Numbered from the stretch's first letter, positions 1 through 6,280 are shown. The stretch: DNA of 7,384 nucleotides from Gammaproteobacteria bacterium (GCA_029859085.1 JAOUDU010000127.1:1-7384); one strand, 5' to 3'. The notes: generated from the letters alone by a model not told the origin. Made by a program: numbers and translations.

Positions 1-744
1 GGGCAGCAGCTCACGCCGGGACAATTTTTCGAGGTAGAGGAAATTGCTTCGCACCGCGCCGTCATTGACCGGGTAGTTATCCCACAACAGCACCGGGCGT
101 TGCAGGTATTCACAAATGCGCTCGACGTCTGCCCTGGATATCTCCCGGGAGCAGACACGGTTGCCGGTCCAGAAAATGTCGACCCCCGCGGGCAGCTCCC
201 TGCCCAGCCGGGGCCAGTAACCGGCCGGCATACGGCCGAAAAACTTTTCCAGCACAGGGTCGAATGAATAATAGGTGGGGCATACCAACACCCTCACGCC
301 GGGCAGCCACGAGACAACGTCAGCGACTATCTCCGCCTGGCGCGCTGCCAGCGCATCGAGGTCGCCGGGCATGTCGTCAAAGAGGATCGCAAGCAACGGC
401 GCATCGAGCTCAGCCAGCCGCGCGATCTTGCACCTGAGCTGCTCGCGCTGAACCAACCCGTATTGCTGGTAAAGGGCAAAGGGCGACAGCCCGACACCCC
501 AGTGAATACCGCGCTGCCGATAGGCGGCGGACAGGTCGAGCAATTGGGCCCACTCCTGTGCCGGCCAGTCGTGCTGCCATTGCTTGCGCAGGTAGGGATC
601 CGCCTTTGGACAGTACAGGCAGGTATTGAGGCCCGACTCGGCCAGGTAGGCCGCGTAGGCCAGCCGGGTGTCGAATGACCAGGCGCGCCCATAGAAGCCT
701 TCAAGGATGCCGGTCAGAAACTCTCGGGACGGGGATAAATCCAT
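1..744 (-). CDS. GH84 beta-N-acetylglucosaminidase (O-GlcNAcase-like), 3' part outside window
   Basis: An open frame of 248 codons runs from ATG at 744 to the left edge without a stop, so the C-terminal part is missing. The translation matches the catalytic barrel of glycoside hydrolase family 84, which removes beta-linked GlcNAc by substrate-assisted catalysis and includes human O-GlcNAcase (OGA). Visible motifs in family order are GILEGFYGRAW (12-22), LNTCLYCPKADPY (39-51), ILFDDMP (120-126) with the adjacent acidic pair Asp123-Asp124, VCPTYY (154-159), FWTGNRVCSREI (191-202) and LLWDNYPVND (219-228). In human OGA the corresponding residues include Lys98, Asp174/Asp175, Asn280 and Asp285; here they are Lys47, Asp123/124, Asn223 and Asp228. 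The protein starts almost directly at the barrel, with no signal peptide, which suggests a cytoplasmic enzyme. A weak TTGGA precedes the ATG by 7 nt. Family assignment is firm; substrate (protein O-GlcNAc, muropeptide or other GlcNAc conjugate) is unknown. Confidence 0.9.
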   Translation of the reverse strand, partial: MDLSPSREFLTGILEGFYGRAWSFDTRLAYAAYLAESGLNTCLYCPKADPYLRKQWQHDWPAQEWAQLLDLSAAYRQRGIHWGVGLSPFALYQQYGLVQREQLRCKIARLAELDAPLLAILFDDMPGDLDALAARQAEIVADVVSWLPGVRVLVCPTYYSFDPVLEKFFGRMPAGYWPRLGRELPAGVDIFWTGNRVCSREISRADVERICEYLQRPVLLWDNYPVNDGAVRSNFLYLEKLSRRELLP

Positions 745-755
745 CTCTTATTCCA

Positions 756-789
756 ATTTGAAATTAAAAATGTTTTCAATATTTCAAAT
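756..789. promoter_or_regulatory. AT-rich inverted repeat, candidate operator between divergent transcripts
   Basis: ATTTGAAAT (756-764) and ATTTCAAAT (781-789) form a perfect 9-bp inverted repeat with a 16-bp spacer. The spacer holds a further TTTCAA (774-779), so TTGAAA-like half sites occur three times in 34 bp. The element begins 12 bp upstream of the GH84 start codon and lies upstream of the plus-strand RNA candidate, where a shared operator or overlapping promoters would be expected. TTGAAA at 758-763 also resembles a plus-strand -35 box, but no good -10 follows at 16-18 bp. No regulator family is recognised. The repeat is seen directly; its function is inferred. Confidence 0.4.
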
Positions 790-899
790 AAGGCTAAAAA
801 AACGACTGCACGGGCATGGCAAAATGATTTTGATGGGCGATACTAAGAGCGTGCCTGCCTGTCCCCTGGAAAAACCAGGCAGTCACAGGAGCAAACCCA

Positions 900-941
900 A
901 TGCTCCTCGAGGGAAGAGATTCCTTTATGTTTCACTCCTAA
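900..941 (+). CDS. Possible 13-residue peptide inside the candidate RNA
   Basis: ATG at 900-902 is preceded by AGGAG (887-891) with an ideal 8-nt spacer and opens a 13-codon frame, MLLEGRDSFMFHS, ending in TAA at 939-941, just 9 nt before the terminator stem. The Shine-Dalgarno sequence and the last base of the ATG both fall in hairpin 2 (887-907), so initiation would be self-occluded unless the hairpin opens. The peptide matches no leader peptide I know and has no run of one amino acid that would suggest attenuation. A frame this short can arise by chance. Confidence 0.22.
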   Translation: MLLEGRDSFMFHS

Positions 942-950
942 TGGTCTTGT

Positions 951-978
951 TGGGTCCCTTTCGGGACCCATTTTTTTT
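951..978 (+). terminator. Rho-independent terminator of the plus-strand RNA
   Basis: TGGGTCCC (951-958) pairs perfectly with GGGACCCA (963-970) around a TTTC loop, followed immediately by eight T residues (971-978). The T tract fixes the direction as plus strand. Read from the minus strand, the same stem has a GAAA tetraloop but is followed by AACAAGACC, so it is not an intrinsic terminator for pilZ, although it could protect the 3' end of that mRNA. Confidence 0.9.
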
Positions 979-1043
979 AACAAAAATTCAATTTAATCAA
1001 CAGGTTGTACGCTATATCTAAAAATAGCTTGAGCAGCGGTGCG

Positions 1044-1397
1044 TCACATTGTGTGAGTGGGCCGGTCGGAGGACAGTGAGCCCGCGAGGTGATTCTCGAT
1101 TTTCGCATTCGCGTTGGCGTCCTGCTCACTGAACTGCACGCCGATGCCGGCCGTGCGATTGCCCTGTGCACCCCTTGGCGTAACCCATACCACCTTGCCG
1201 GCGATCGGGATCTTTTCGGGCTCATCCATCAGTGTGAGCAGCATGAAGACCTCGTCACCGATATCGTAGGTCTTGTTGGTCGGCACAAAGAGGCCGCCGT
1301 ATTGCAGGAAAGGCATGTACGCCGAGTAAAGCACCGCCTTGTCCTTGATCGTCAGGGACAAAATACCGTTACGGCTGTTGTGTCGTTCGTCGTTCAT
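1044..1397 (-). CDS. pilZ: Type IV pilus assembly protein PilZ
   Basis: This 117-residue protein is a full-length relative of the founding PilZ of Pseudomonas aeruginosa, a small cytoplasmic protein needed for type IV pilus assembly and twitching motility. Recognisable segments are NGILSLTIKDK (10-20), YGGLFVPTNKTYDIGDEVF (33-51), EKIPIAGKVVWVTP (61-74), GNRTAGIGVQF (79-89) and the C-terminal SDRPTHTM. Canonical c-di-GMP-binding PilZ domains need RxxxR and a D/NxSxxG motif. This protein lacks the second, as pilus-type PilZ proteins do, so c-di-GMP binding is not expected, although an RxxxR-like RHNSR occurs at 5-9. The ATG overlaps the holB stop as ATGA, and a strong GGAGG (1407-1411) lies 9 nt upstream, supporting this start and independent ribosome loading. 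It is the last gene of the minus-strand run. Confidence 0.95.
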   Translation of the reverse strand: MNDERHNSRNGILSLTIKDKAVLYSAYMPFLQYGGLFVPTNKTYDIGDEVFMLLTLMDEPEKIPIAGKVVWVTPRGAQGNRTAGIGVQFSEQDANANAKIENHLAGSLSSDRPTHTM

Positions 1398-2407
1398 CGA
1401 TGAGCGCCTCCAGTTACCACCGCGATGTTATCACCAAGCCTGCCGCCGCCCAACTTTCGTTGGACTTTTGCAAGTAGTGCGTCGAGCAGCAATTGCGGGT
1501 TCGGGTTGGAGCCGGCGTTGAGGGCGCGCTGGATTGCCATGATTTCATCCAGCAGCTGGAACCCGGCCCGGGCCCTCGCACTCGCCAGTGCTGGCCCGTC
1601 CAGTGAGCGCAGCAGCCCCTGGATGGCGTCGACAAGCTGCCCCAGCGTTCGCCCCAGGTCCGCACCGGCAAGGGCTGCGGACAGCGCCGCCACCCCGGAC
1701 TCACCCGCGAACACCCTTTCGAGCGCGACCCGGGCAAGCAGCAGTTGTTCGCCAGCGGACTCTGCGTGCAATTGCGCCGCCAGCAGCGGTCGCTCTCCCG
1801 CCAGCTCGAGCAATCGCTCGCTCTCCAGGCGGGATCCACAAACCCGGTCCAGCCAATCCAGGCTCTGCCCTGCGCTGGGGACGCTGGGCCTGAGCAGCTG
1901 GCACCGGGACCGGATAGTCGCGGGAAGGCCGTGCGGGCGATGGCTCACCAGGATCAGGTAGGTATTCGGCGCGGGCTCCTCGAGTACCTTGAGCAGCGCA
2001 TTGGCCGCGCTGATATTCATGTTCTCCGCGGGCGCGATAACCACAACCTTGCGCAGGCCGAAACTGGCGGTCTTGCCGGTGAACTCCACCACCTGGCGTA
2101 TCTGGTCGATTTTGATGATACGGCTCTTGCCCTCGGGTTCCAGCAACCGGAAGTCGCCGTGATTGCCGCTGGCACTGAGTTCACAGGCATGGCACGTCCC
2201 GCAATTGAGGCCACCGGCGGGTGCCGAGCACAATAGCAGGCGGGCAAGCGCCAGCGCGAGGCGGGTCTTGCCGGTGTATTGTGGCCCGGTGAGCAACAGT
2301 GCGTGGGGCAGCTGCTCTTCAGCCAGCTGCTGGTTGAGGCGCGACCAGTCTGTGGCCTGCCAGGGCAGCGGCGCGCTGACTCCTGGAATGGCTGGCTGTA
2401 CCGTCAT
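1394..2407 (-). CDS. holB: DNA polymerase III subunit delta' (clamp loader)
   Basis: HolB is the delta-prime subunit of the clamp-loader complex that opens and loads the beta sliding clamp at primed sites. The 337-residue length is typical. In order: an N-terminal AAA+ domain with GPQYTGKT at 41-48; a zinc module with Cys60, Cys69, Cys72 and Cys75, matching the four-cysteine spacing of E. coli delta'; the family motif ALLKVLEEP (137-145); and the SRC motif at 167-169, whose arginine acts in trans on the neighbouring ATPase subunit. The remainder is the helical C-terminal collar region. The P-loop looks intact (G-x4-GKT), whereas E. coli delta' has lost it. The start overlaps the tmk stop as ATGA (2407-2404), indicating translational coupling; only a weak GAGG is present upstream. 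Confidence 0.95.
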   Translation of the reverse strand: MTVQPAIPGVSAPLPWQATDWSRLNQQLAEEQLPHALLLTGPQYTGKTRLALALARLLLCSAPAGGLNCGTCHACELSASGNHGDFRLLEPEGKSRIIKIDQIRQVVEFTGKTASFGLRKVVVIAPAENMNISAANALLKVLEEPAPNTYLILVSHRPHGLPATIRSRCQLLRPSVPSAGQSLDWLDRVCGSRLESERLLELAGERPLLAAQLHAESAGEQLLLARVALERVFAGESGVAALSAALAGADLGRTLGQLVDAIQGLLRSLDGPALASARARAGFQLLDEIMAIQRALNAGSNPNPQLLLDALLAKVQRKLGGGRLGDNIAVVTGGAHR

Positions 2408-3057
2408 GGCTGCGGATGCCTCACGCCCCAGCAGGCGGTCAGCTCAATGCAGATCTTGAGCAGTTGCTGCTGGACTGCCTCCAGCGGCTGGCTCGCATCG
2501 ATCACGTGATAGCGCCCGCTGCTGCTCTCCGCCATTTCCAGGTAGGTCGTACGCACCCGCTCGAAGAAACCCAATTCCTCCAGTTCGAACCTGTCCAGCT
2601 CCCCGCGATTTCGCGCCCTGGCCATACCGGTGCTGGCGGGAGCATCCAGCAGCAGCGTGTAATCCGGTCGCAGCGGTCCCTGGACCAGGTCCTCCAGGGT
2701 GCCGACCGCCCGGCGATCGAGTCCCCGCCCACCGCACTGGTAGGCATAGGTGGCGTCGGTGAACCGGTCGCACAGGACCCAGCGCCCGGCCGCCAGAGCC
2801 GGTTCGATACGGGTGCTGATGTGTTGTGCCCGTGCGGCAAACATCATTAACAACTCCGCCATCGGGTCCAGAGCCTCTTCGCCCACCGCCAGCAACAGGC
2901 GGCGGAGTTCTTCGCCGAGCCTGGTGCCGCCAGGTTCACGGGTTACCAGCAAATCCACGCCGCGATCTCTGAGCTGCGCCTCGAGGAAGGCGATATTGGT
3001 CGACTTGCCGACGCCCTCGCCGCCCTCCACGGTAATAAACAAGCCCCTGGCGCTCAT
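2404..3057 (-). CDS. tmk: Thymidylate kinase
   Basis: Tmk phosphorylates dTMP to dTDP with ATP, an essential step in dTTP supply in the cytoplasm. The 217 residues include a P-loop GGEGVGKST (12-20), the substrate-site REPGGT (40-45), the DRF motif (97-99) within CDRFTDATYAYQ, and a LID segment around ARARNRGELDRFE (146-158). Basic residues in the LID are characteristic of bacterial type II thymidylate kinases. The ATG at 3057 is preceded in frame by a stop (TAA, 3063-3061), so this is the earliest possible start; upstream there is only a weak AGGG. A 33-nt gap separates it from mltG, and its stop overlaps the holB start. Residues after about 205 are a variable tail. Confidence 0.97.
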   Translation of the reverse strand: MSARGLFITVEGGEGVGKSTNIAFLEAQLRDRGVDLLVTREPGGTRLGEELRRLLLAVGEEALDPMAELLMMFAARAQHISTRIEPALAAGRWVLCDRFTDATYAYQCGGRGLDRRAVGTLEDLVQGPLRPDYTLLLDAPASTGMARARNRGELDRFELEELGFFERVRTTYLEMAESSSGRYHVIDASQPLEAVQQQLLKICIELTACWGVRHPQP

Positions 3058-3090
3058 GGGTTAGTGCCCTGTCCGGTCAATCTGCAGCAT

Positions 3091-4122
3091 TCAGGGTTTC
3101 TGCCTCGGGCTGGAGCGATAGTCCTGCCGGCGCTGCAACTGGAATTTGCGAACCGCCGCCTCATGCTCGGCGAGCGTGGCGCTGAACTGGTGGCCGCCAT
3201 CGCCCCTGGCGACGAAATACAGTGCTGTACCAGCAGAGGGATGCAGTGCCGCGCGTATCGAATCGAGGCCGGGCAGCGCGATGGGGGTGGGCGGGAGGCC
3301 GTCGCGGCGATAGGTATTGTAGGCATTGTCCTCATCATCCAGGTCAGAGCGCCTCAGGTTGCCGTCAAAGCCGTCTCCCACCCCGTAGATAACAGTGGGG
3401 TCGGTCTGCAGCCGCATTCCTGCCTGCAGGCGCCGGACAAACACGCCGGCTATTTCCTCCCGCTCTTCGGGCAGGCCGGTTTCCCGCTCGATTATGGAGG
3501 CCATTATCAACGCCTCGTAGGGAGTTTCATAGGGTAATTCAGTCGCCCTGCCCTGCCATTGCGCCTCCAGCACCTGCAACAATTTCCTGTGGGCCCTCTG
3601 CAATACCTGGAAATCCGTGGTGCCCCGCGAAAACTGGTAGGTGTCGGGAAAGAAAAGCCCCTCGGGATGCTGGTAGGGTTTGACCAGTTCCAGCAGGCGG
3701 GCATCGGCGGGGCCTTCCAGCTCCGGCACCAGGTGTTCCTGTGAGGCCAGTATTGCCAGTGCCTGCCGCAGCGTGATGCCCTCGGGCAGGGTCACCTGGT
3801 ACTGGACGACCTTGCCGCTGCGCAGCAGCTCCAGCAGCCCCGGGGCGGTAAGAGGTGGCAGCAGGCGATACTCACCGTGCCTGATCTGCTGGTCCGCGCC
3901 GGTCCAGCGGGCATACAGGATCAGCATGCCCGGATAGGGCAGCACCCCCTCCCGGTGCAGCCGGTTTGCCACGGCGCGCAGTGAATCCCCGGGCGCGACC
4001 TCCAGCAGGGCGCCCGCCGCCGGCAGCACCAGGGGGCTCTGCCAGCGCCGTTCGAGCTCCTGGCCCGCCAGGATCGCAGCCAGGAGCAACAGCAGGAACA
4101 GCAACAACAACTTGCGAATCAC
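3091..4122 (-). CDS. mltG: Endolytic murein transglycosylase MltG (YceG-like)
   Basis: MltG is an inner-membrane lytic transglycosylase that cuts nascent glycan strands and is thought to set strand length during peptidoglycan synthesis. The 343-residue length matches E. coli MltG (340). A hydrophobic segment at 4-19 serves as the membrane anchor. A LysM-like region spans about 40-105, followed by the YceG catalytic domain with LPEGITLRQ (112-120), EGLFFPDTYQF (154-164), ASIIERET (208-215) and GMRLQTDPTVIYG (235-247). Glu212 aligns with the catalytic Glu218 of the E. coli enzyme by my alignment. The start is GTG at 4122, overlapping the pabC stop as GTGA, with AAGGG (4136-4132) 9 nt upstream, so translation is probably coupled to pabC. 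The pabC-mltG-tmk order is conserved in many gammaproteobacteria. Confidence 0.96.
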   Translation of the reverse strand: MIRKLLLLFLLLLLAAILAGQELERRWQSPLVLPAAGALLEVAPGDSLRAVANRLHREGVLPYPGMLILYARWTGADQQIRHGEYRLLPPLTAPGLLELLRSGKVVQYQVTLPEGITLRQALAILASQEHLVPELEGPADARLLELVKPYQHPEGLFFPDTYQFSRGTTDFQVLQRAHRKLLQVLEAQWQGRATELPYETPYEALIMASIIERETGLPEEREEIAGVFVRRLQAGMRLQTDPTVIYGVGDGFDGNLRRSDLDDEDNAYNTYRRDGLPPTPIALPGLDSIRAALHPSAGTALYFVARGDGGHQFSATLAEHEAAVRKFQLQRRQDYRSSPRQKP

Positions 4123-4958
4123 GCCAGCTCGCCCTTGTAGGCCGCGTACAACGCCGTACAGACCGGATGGGAGTTCCAGTTGCGTTGGCCGAAGCTGGCA
4201 ACCGGGCGCGGGCCGAACAGGCTGTTGCAGTAAAAGATTTCCTGCGCGGTCTCCAGCTCCGCCGGGGCGATAGCCTGCTCCTTTACCGCCAGGCCCAGGG
4301 CCTGGCTCCAGCGTCGGATGACCAGTTCGCGCCGGGTGCCGGCTATGCCGCAGGCGTCCAGGGGCGGGGTGAAGAGTTGGCCGTCCCGGACCAGGAACAG
4401 GTTGCCGGCGACCACCGATACCACATCGCCCCGCTGGTCGAGCATCACCGCCTCATCGGTACCACTGGCGCGATATTCCCGAGCAGCCAGGACCTGCTCG
4501 AGACGGTTGAGATGCTTGATCCCTGCCAGTGCGGGCTGGGTCGGCCAGCGGATGCTGGCGAGCCCCAGCGCGGCGGGTTCCGCCATGCGCGAGGGTACAT
4601 CGTGGAGGTTGGTGGCGCTGATGACGATACGTATCTTCGCATCTGCGGGAGGTGCATAACCGCGTGGGCCGCCTCCCCGGGTGAGGGTGACACGCAATGC
4701 ACACCAGCGCCAGCCGCGGGTAACGGCATCGGCGCAGGCCCGGCGCGACTGTTCGAGGACAGCGGGTTCACTATCCGCAAACCCCAGCGCCGCGCAGCCC
4801 CGCCGCAATCGCGCCAGGTGCAGGTCCAGGTACAGTGGGTCCCCATTGTGCAGCAGCAGGGTCTCGAACAGGCCGTCGCCAAACTCCAGGCCGCGGTCGG
4901 GCAGTGGCAGCGCTGCAGCCTGCAACCCGTCCACCCATATGGCAATCTCCCCGGACAC
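4119..4958 (-). CDS. pabC: Aminodeoxychorismate lyase, non-ATG start
   Basis: PabC converts 4-amino-4-deoxychorismate to p-aminobenzoate and pyruvate for folate synthesis, using PLP. It is a fold-type IV PLP enzyme like branched-chain aminotransferase. From the chosen GTG at 4958 the protein is 279 residues, close to E. coli PabC (269). Motifs: IWVDG (7-11), DRGLEFGDGLFET (21-33), GIKHLNRLEQVLA (146-158) with the PLP-binding Lys148, and GIAGTRRELV (204-213). In the VVSVVAGNLFL segment (179-189) Ser181 stands where the family normally has a Glu near the PLP ring nitrogen. Start choice is poor. GTG 4958 lies 11 nt after the fabF stop with no Shine-Dalgarno sequence, but it is the only usual start codon that keeps the conserved IWVDG. 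The frame stays open upstream into fabF. The stop overlaps the mltG start. Confidence 0.88.
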   Translation of the reverse strand: MSGEIAIWVDGLQAAALPLPDRGLEFGDGLFETLLLHNGDPLYLDLHLARLRRGCAALGFADSEPAVLEQSRRACADAVTRGWRWCALRVTLTRGGGPRGYAPPADAKIRIVISATNLHDVPSRMAEPAALGLASIRWPTQPALAGIKHLNRLEQVLAAREYRASGTDEAVMLDQRGDVVSVVAGNLFLVRDGQLFTPPLDACGIAGTRRELVIRRWSQALGLAVKEQAIAPAELETAQEIFYCNSLFGPRPVASFGQRNWNSHPVCTALYAAYKGELA

Positions 4959-4969
4959 GGGTCGCGCGG

Positions 4970-6214
4970 TCAGTCCGGTCTGGCAAATAACAGGGAGCCG
5001 TTGGTCCCGCCAAAGCCGAAGGAATTGGAGACCACGCAATCGATCGGGCGTTCCTGCGCCGTGTTGGGCACGTAATTAAGGTGGCAGCCCTCGTCGGGAT
5101 TTTCCAGGTTGATGGTGGGCGGCGCCACCTGGTCGCGCAGGGCGAGGATCGAAAAAATCGCCTCTACCGCGCCGGCGGCACCCAGCAGGTGTCCCACCAT
5201 CGACTTGGTTGAACTGACCGCGACCTTCGCAGCCGCGTTGCCAAGTACGGATTCTATCGCCCGGCTCTCCGCCAGGTCACCGGCATTGGTGGAGGTACCG
5301 TGGGCGTTGATATAGCTGATCCGGTCGACGGCGACGCCGGCGTCCCTGATCGCGTTGGACATGGCTGCCGCGGCGCCCCTGCCATCTTCCGGGGGCAGGG
5401 TCATGTGGTAGGCGTCACCGCTCATGCCAAAACCGAGCAGCTCGGCATAGATTTTCGCACCGCGTGCCCTGGCCTGCTCGTACTCCTCAAGCATCAGGAC
5501 ACCAGCGCCATCACCGAGCACGAAACCGTCCCGGTCCCGATCCCATGGCCGGGAGGCGGCCGCCGGATCGTCATTGCGGGTGGACAGGGCGCGTGCTGCG
5601 GCGAATCCCCCGAGGCCCACTGGCGTGGTGGCCATCTCAGCGCCCCCCACCAGCATCGCATCGGCATCTCCCATGGCGATGAGCTTGGCTCCGAGGCCGA
5701 TGTTGTGAGTGCCGGAGGTACAGGCTGTTACAATCGCAAGGTTGGGACCCTGCAGGTTGAACATCACCGAGAGGTTGCCCGCGATCATATTGATGATGGA
5801 ACCGGGCACGAAAAACGGCGAGATTTTGCGCGGCCCGGAGGTTCGGATGATCTCGGCATTTTTTTCGATCTGGCCGATACCGCCGATGCCGGAACCGATA
5901 GCGCAGCCGACCCTGGGCGCCATCTCCTCGGTGATATCGAGTCCGCTGTCCTGCATCGCCTGGATGCCCGCCGCCATACCGTACTGGACGAAGAGGTCCA
6001 TCTTGCGGGCGTCCTTGACCGGCAGGAATTGCGAGACATCGAAGTTCTTTACGCTGGCGCTGAAACGCGTGCTATAGGCTGACACATCGAAAGTTTCAAT
6101 CAGGGAGGCGCCGCTCCGCCCTGCGAGAATTCCCTCCCAGGTTTCATCCACGCTGTGCCCGAGCGGACTCAGCATTCCCATGCCCGTAACAACAACTCTT
6201 CTGCCAATCAACAC
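4970..6214 (-). CDS. fabF: 3-oxoacyl-[acyl-carrier-protein] synthase II (KAS II)
   Basis: FabF elongates acyl-ACP by decarboxylative condensation with malonyl-ACP, including the C16:1 to C18:1 step in E. coli. The 414 residues align along their full length with E. coli FabF (413). The nucleophile is Cys165 in TACTSGTHN, with His305 in NAHGTST, Lys337 in SSTKSMVGH and His342. The C-terminal NSFGFGGTN loop (397-405) carries the gatekeeper phenylalanine. Other family segments are GSGIGG (108-113), [10 protein letters not shown] (129-138) and [11 protein letters not shown] (228-238). The reading frame begins GTG-TTG-ATT. AAAGGAG (6226-6220) is 5 nt from GTG 6214 and 8 nt from TTG 6211, so either may be the true start. 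It follows acpP after a terminator-like hairpin, which would lower its expression relative to acpP. Confidence 0.97.
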   Translation of the reverse strand: MLIGRRVVVTGMGMLSPLGHSVDETWEGILAGRSGASLIETFDVSAYSTRFSASVKNFDVSQFLPVKDARKMDLFVQYGMAAGIQAMQDSGLDITEEMAPRVGCAIGSGIGGIGQIEKNAEIIRTSGPRKISPFFVPGSIINMIAGNLSVMFNLQGPNLAIVTACTSGTHNIGLGAKLIAMGDADAMLVGGAEMATTPVGLGGFAAARALSTRNDDPAAASRPWDRDRDGFVLGDGAGVLMLEEYEQARARGAKIYAELLGFGMSGDAYHMTLPPEDGRGAAAAMSNAIRDAGVAVDRISYINAHGTSTNAGDLAESRAIESVLGNAAAKVAVSSTKSMVGHLLGAAGAVEAIFSILALRDQVAPPTINLENPDEGCHLNYVPNTAQERPIDCVVSNSFGFGGTNGSLLFARPD

Positions 6215-6219
6215 ACGGA

Positions 6220-6226
6220 CTCCTTT
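6220..6226 (-). promoter_or_regulatory. fabF ribosome binding site, ambiguous start
   Basis: AAAGGAG on the minus strand is a strong Shine-Dalgarno sequence. Its spacing is 5 nt to GTG (6214-6212) and 8 nt to TTG (6211-6209); there is no ATG nearby in frame. The usual preference for GTG and the usual spacing preference point to different codons, changing the product by one residue. Confidence 0.75.
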
Positions 6227-6280
6227 GTGGCGAGGTACATCTGCTTCAAACGGCGGTCAGTCTTGCAACAGGAGGAAGCA

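Larger units (their letters stand above)
851..978 (+). ncRNA. Candidate small RNA: three hairpins plus intrinsic terminator
   Basis: No conventional gene occupies this gap, yet the plus strand carries consecutive hairpins ending in a classic terminator. Hairpin 1 pairs CTGCCTG (855-861) with CAGGCAG (876-882); its loop contains GGA at 868-870. Hairpin 2 pairs AGGAGC (887-892) with GCTCCT (902-907). Hairpin 3 pairs AGGGAA (910-915) with TTCCTT (920-925) around a GAGA loop, with one G-U pair. The terminator occupies 951-978. The 5' end is uncertain: GATACT at 839-844 could be a -10 box giving a start near 851, but its -35 is poor. The transcript diverges from the GH84 gene and converges on the 3' end of pilZ. 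It does not resemble 4.5S, 6S, tmRNA or RNase P RNA. GGA motifs at 868, 888, 912 and 964 raise a weak possibility of CsrA/RsmA binding, but most sit in stems. A short mRNA for the 13-codon frame at 900-941 is the alternative. Confidence 0.55.

Noticed and set aside
110..704. Minus-strand frames at 110-310 and 327-704
   Set aside because: They are out-of-frame shadows of the GH84 gene, whose own frame is open for 248 codons with clear family motifs.
817..836. Possible sigma54 promoter (TGGC...TTGA) before the small RNA
   Set aside because: The GG-to-GC spacing is wrong and the -12 GC is missing.
811..900. Resemblance to a c-di-GMP (GEMM-I) riboswitch, considered because of GGGCA and GCAAA elements
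   Set aside because: The conserved core order and tetraloop receptor are not present, and no gene follows before the terminator.
707..1021. Plus-strand open frame of about 104 codons across the pilZ/GH84 gap
   Set aside because: It runs through the perfect terminator stem and T tract, starts inside the GH84 gene on the opposite strand, and has no Shine-Dalgarno sequence or family resemblance.
3966..5075. Long plus-strand open frame (369 codons)
   Set aside because: It is antisense to mltG, pabC and fabF, has low-complexity Pro/Arg/Ala/Gln composition and no recognisable domain; such frames are common opposite GC-rich genes.
5300..6082. Plus-strand open frame (260 codons) opposite fabF
   Set aside because: It is antisense to a fully conserved fabF and the translation shows no family motifs.
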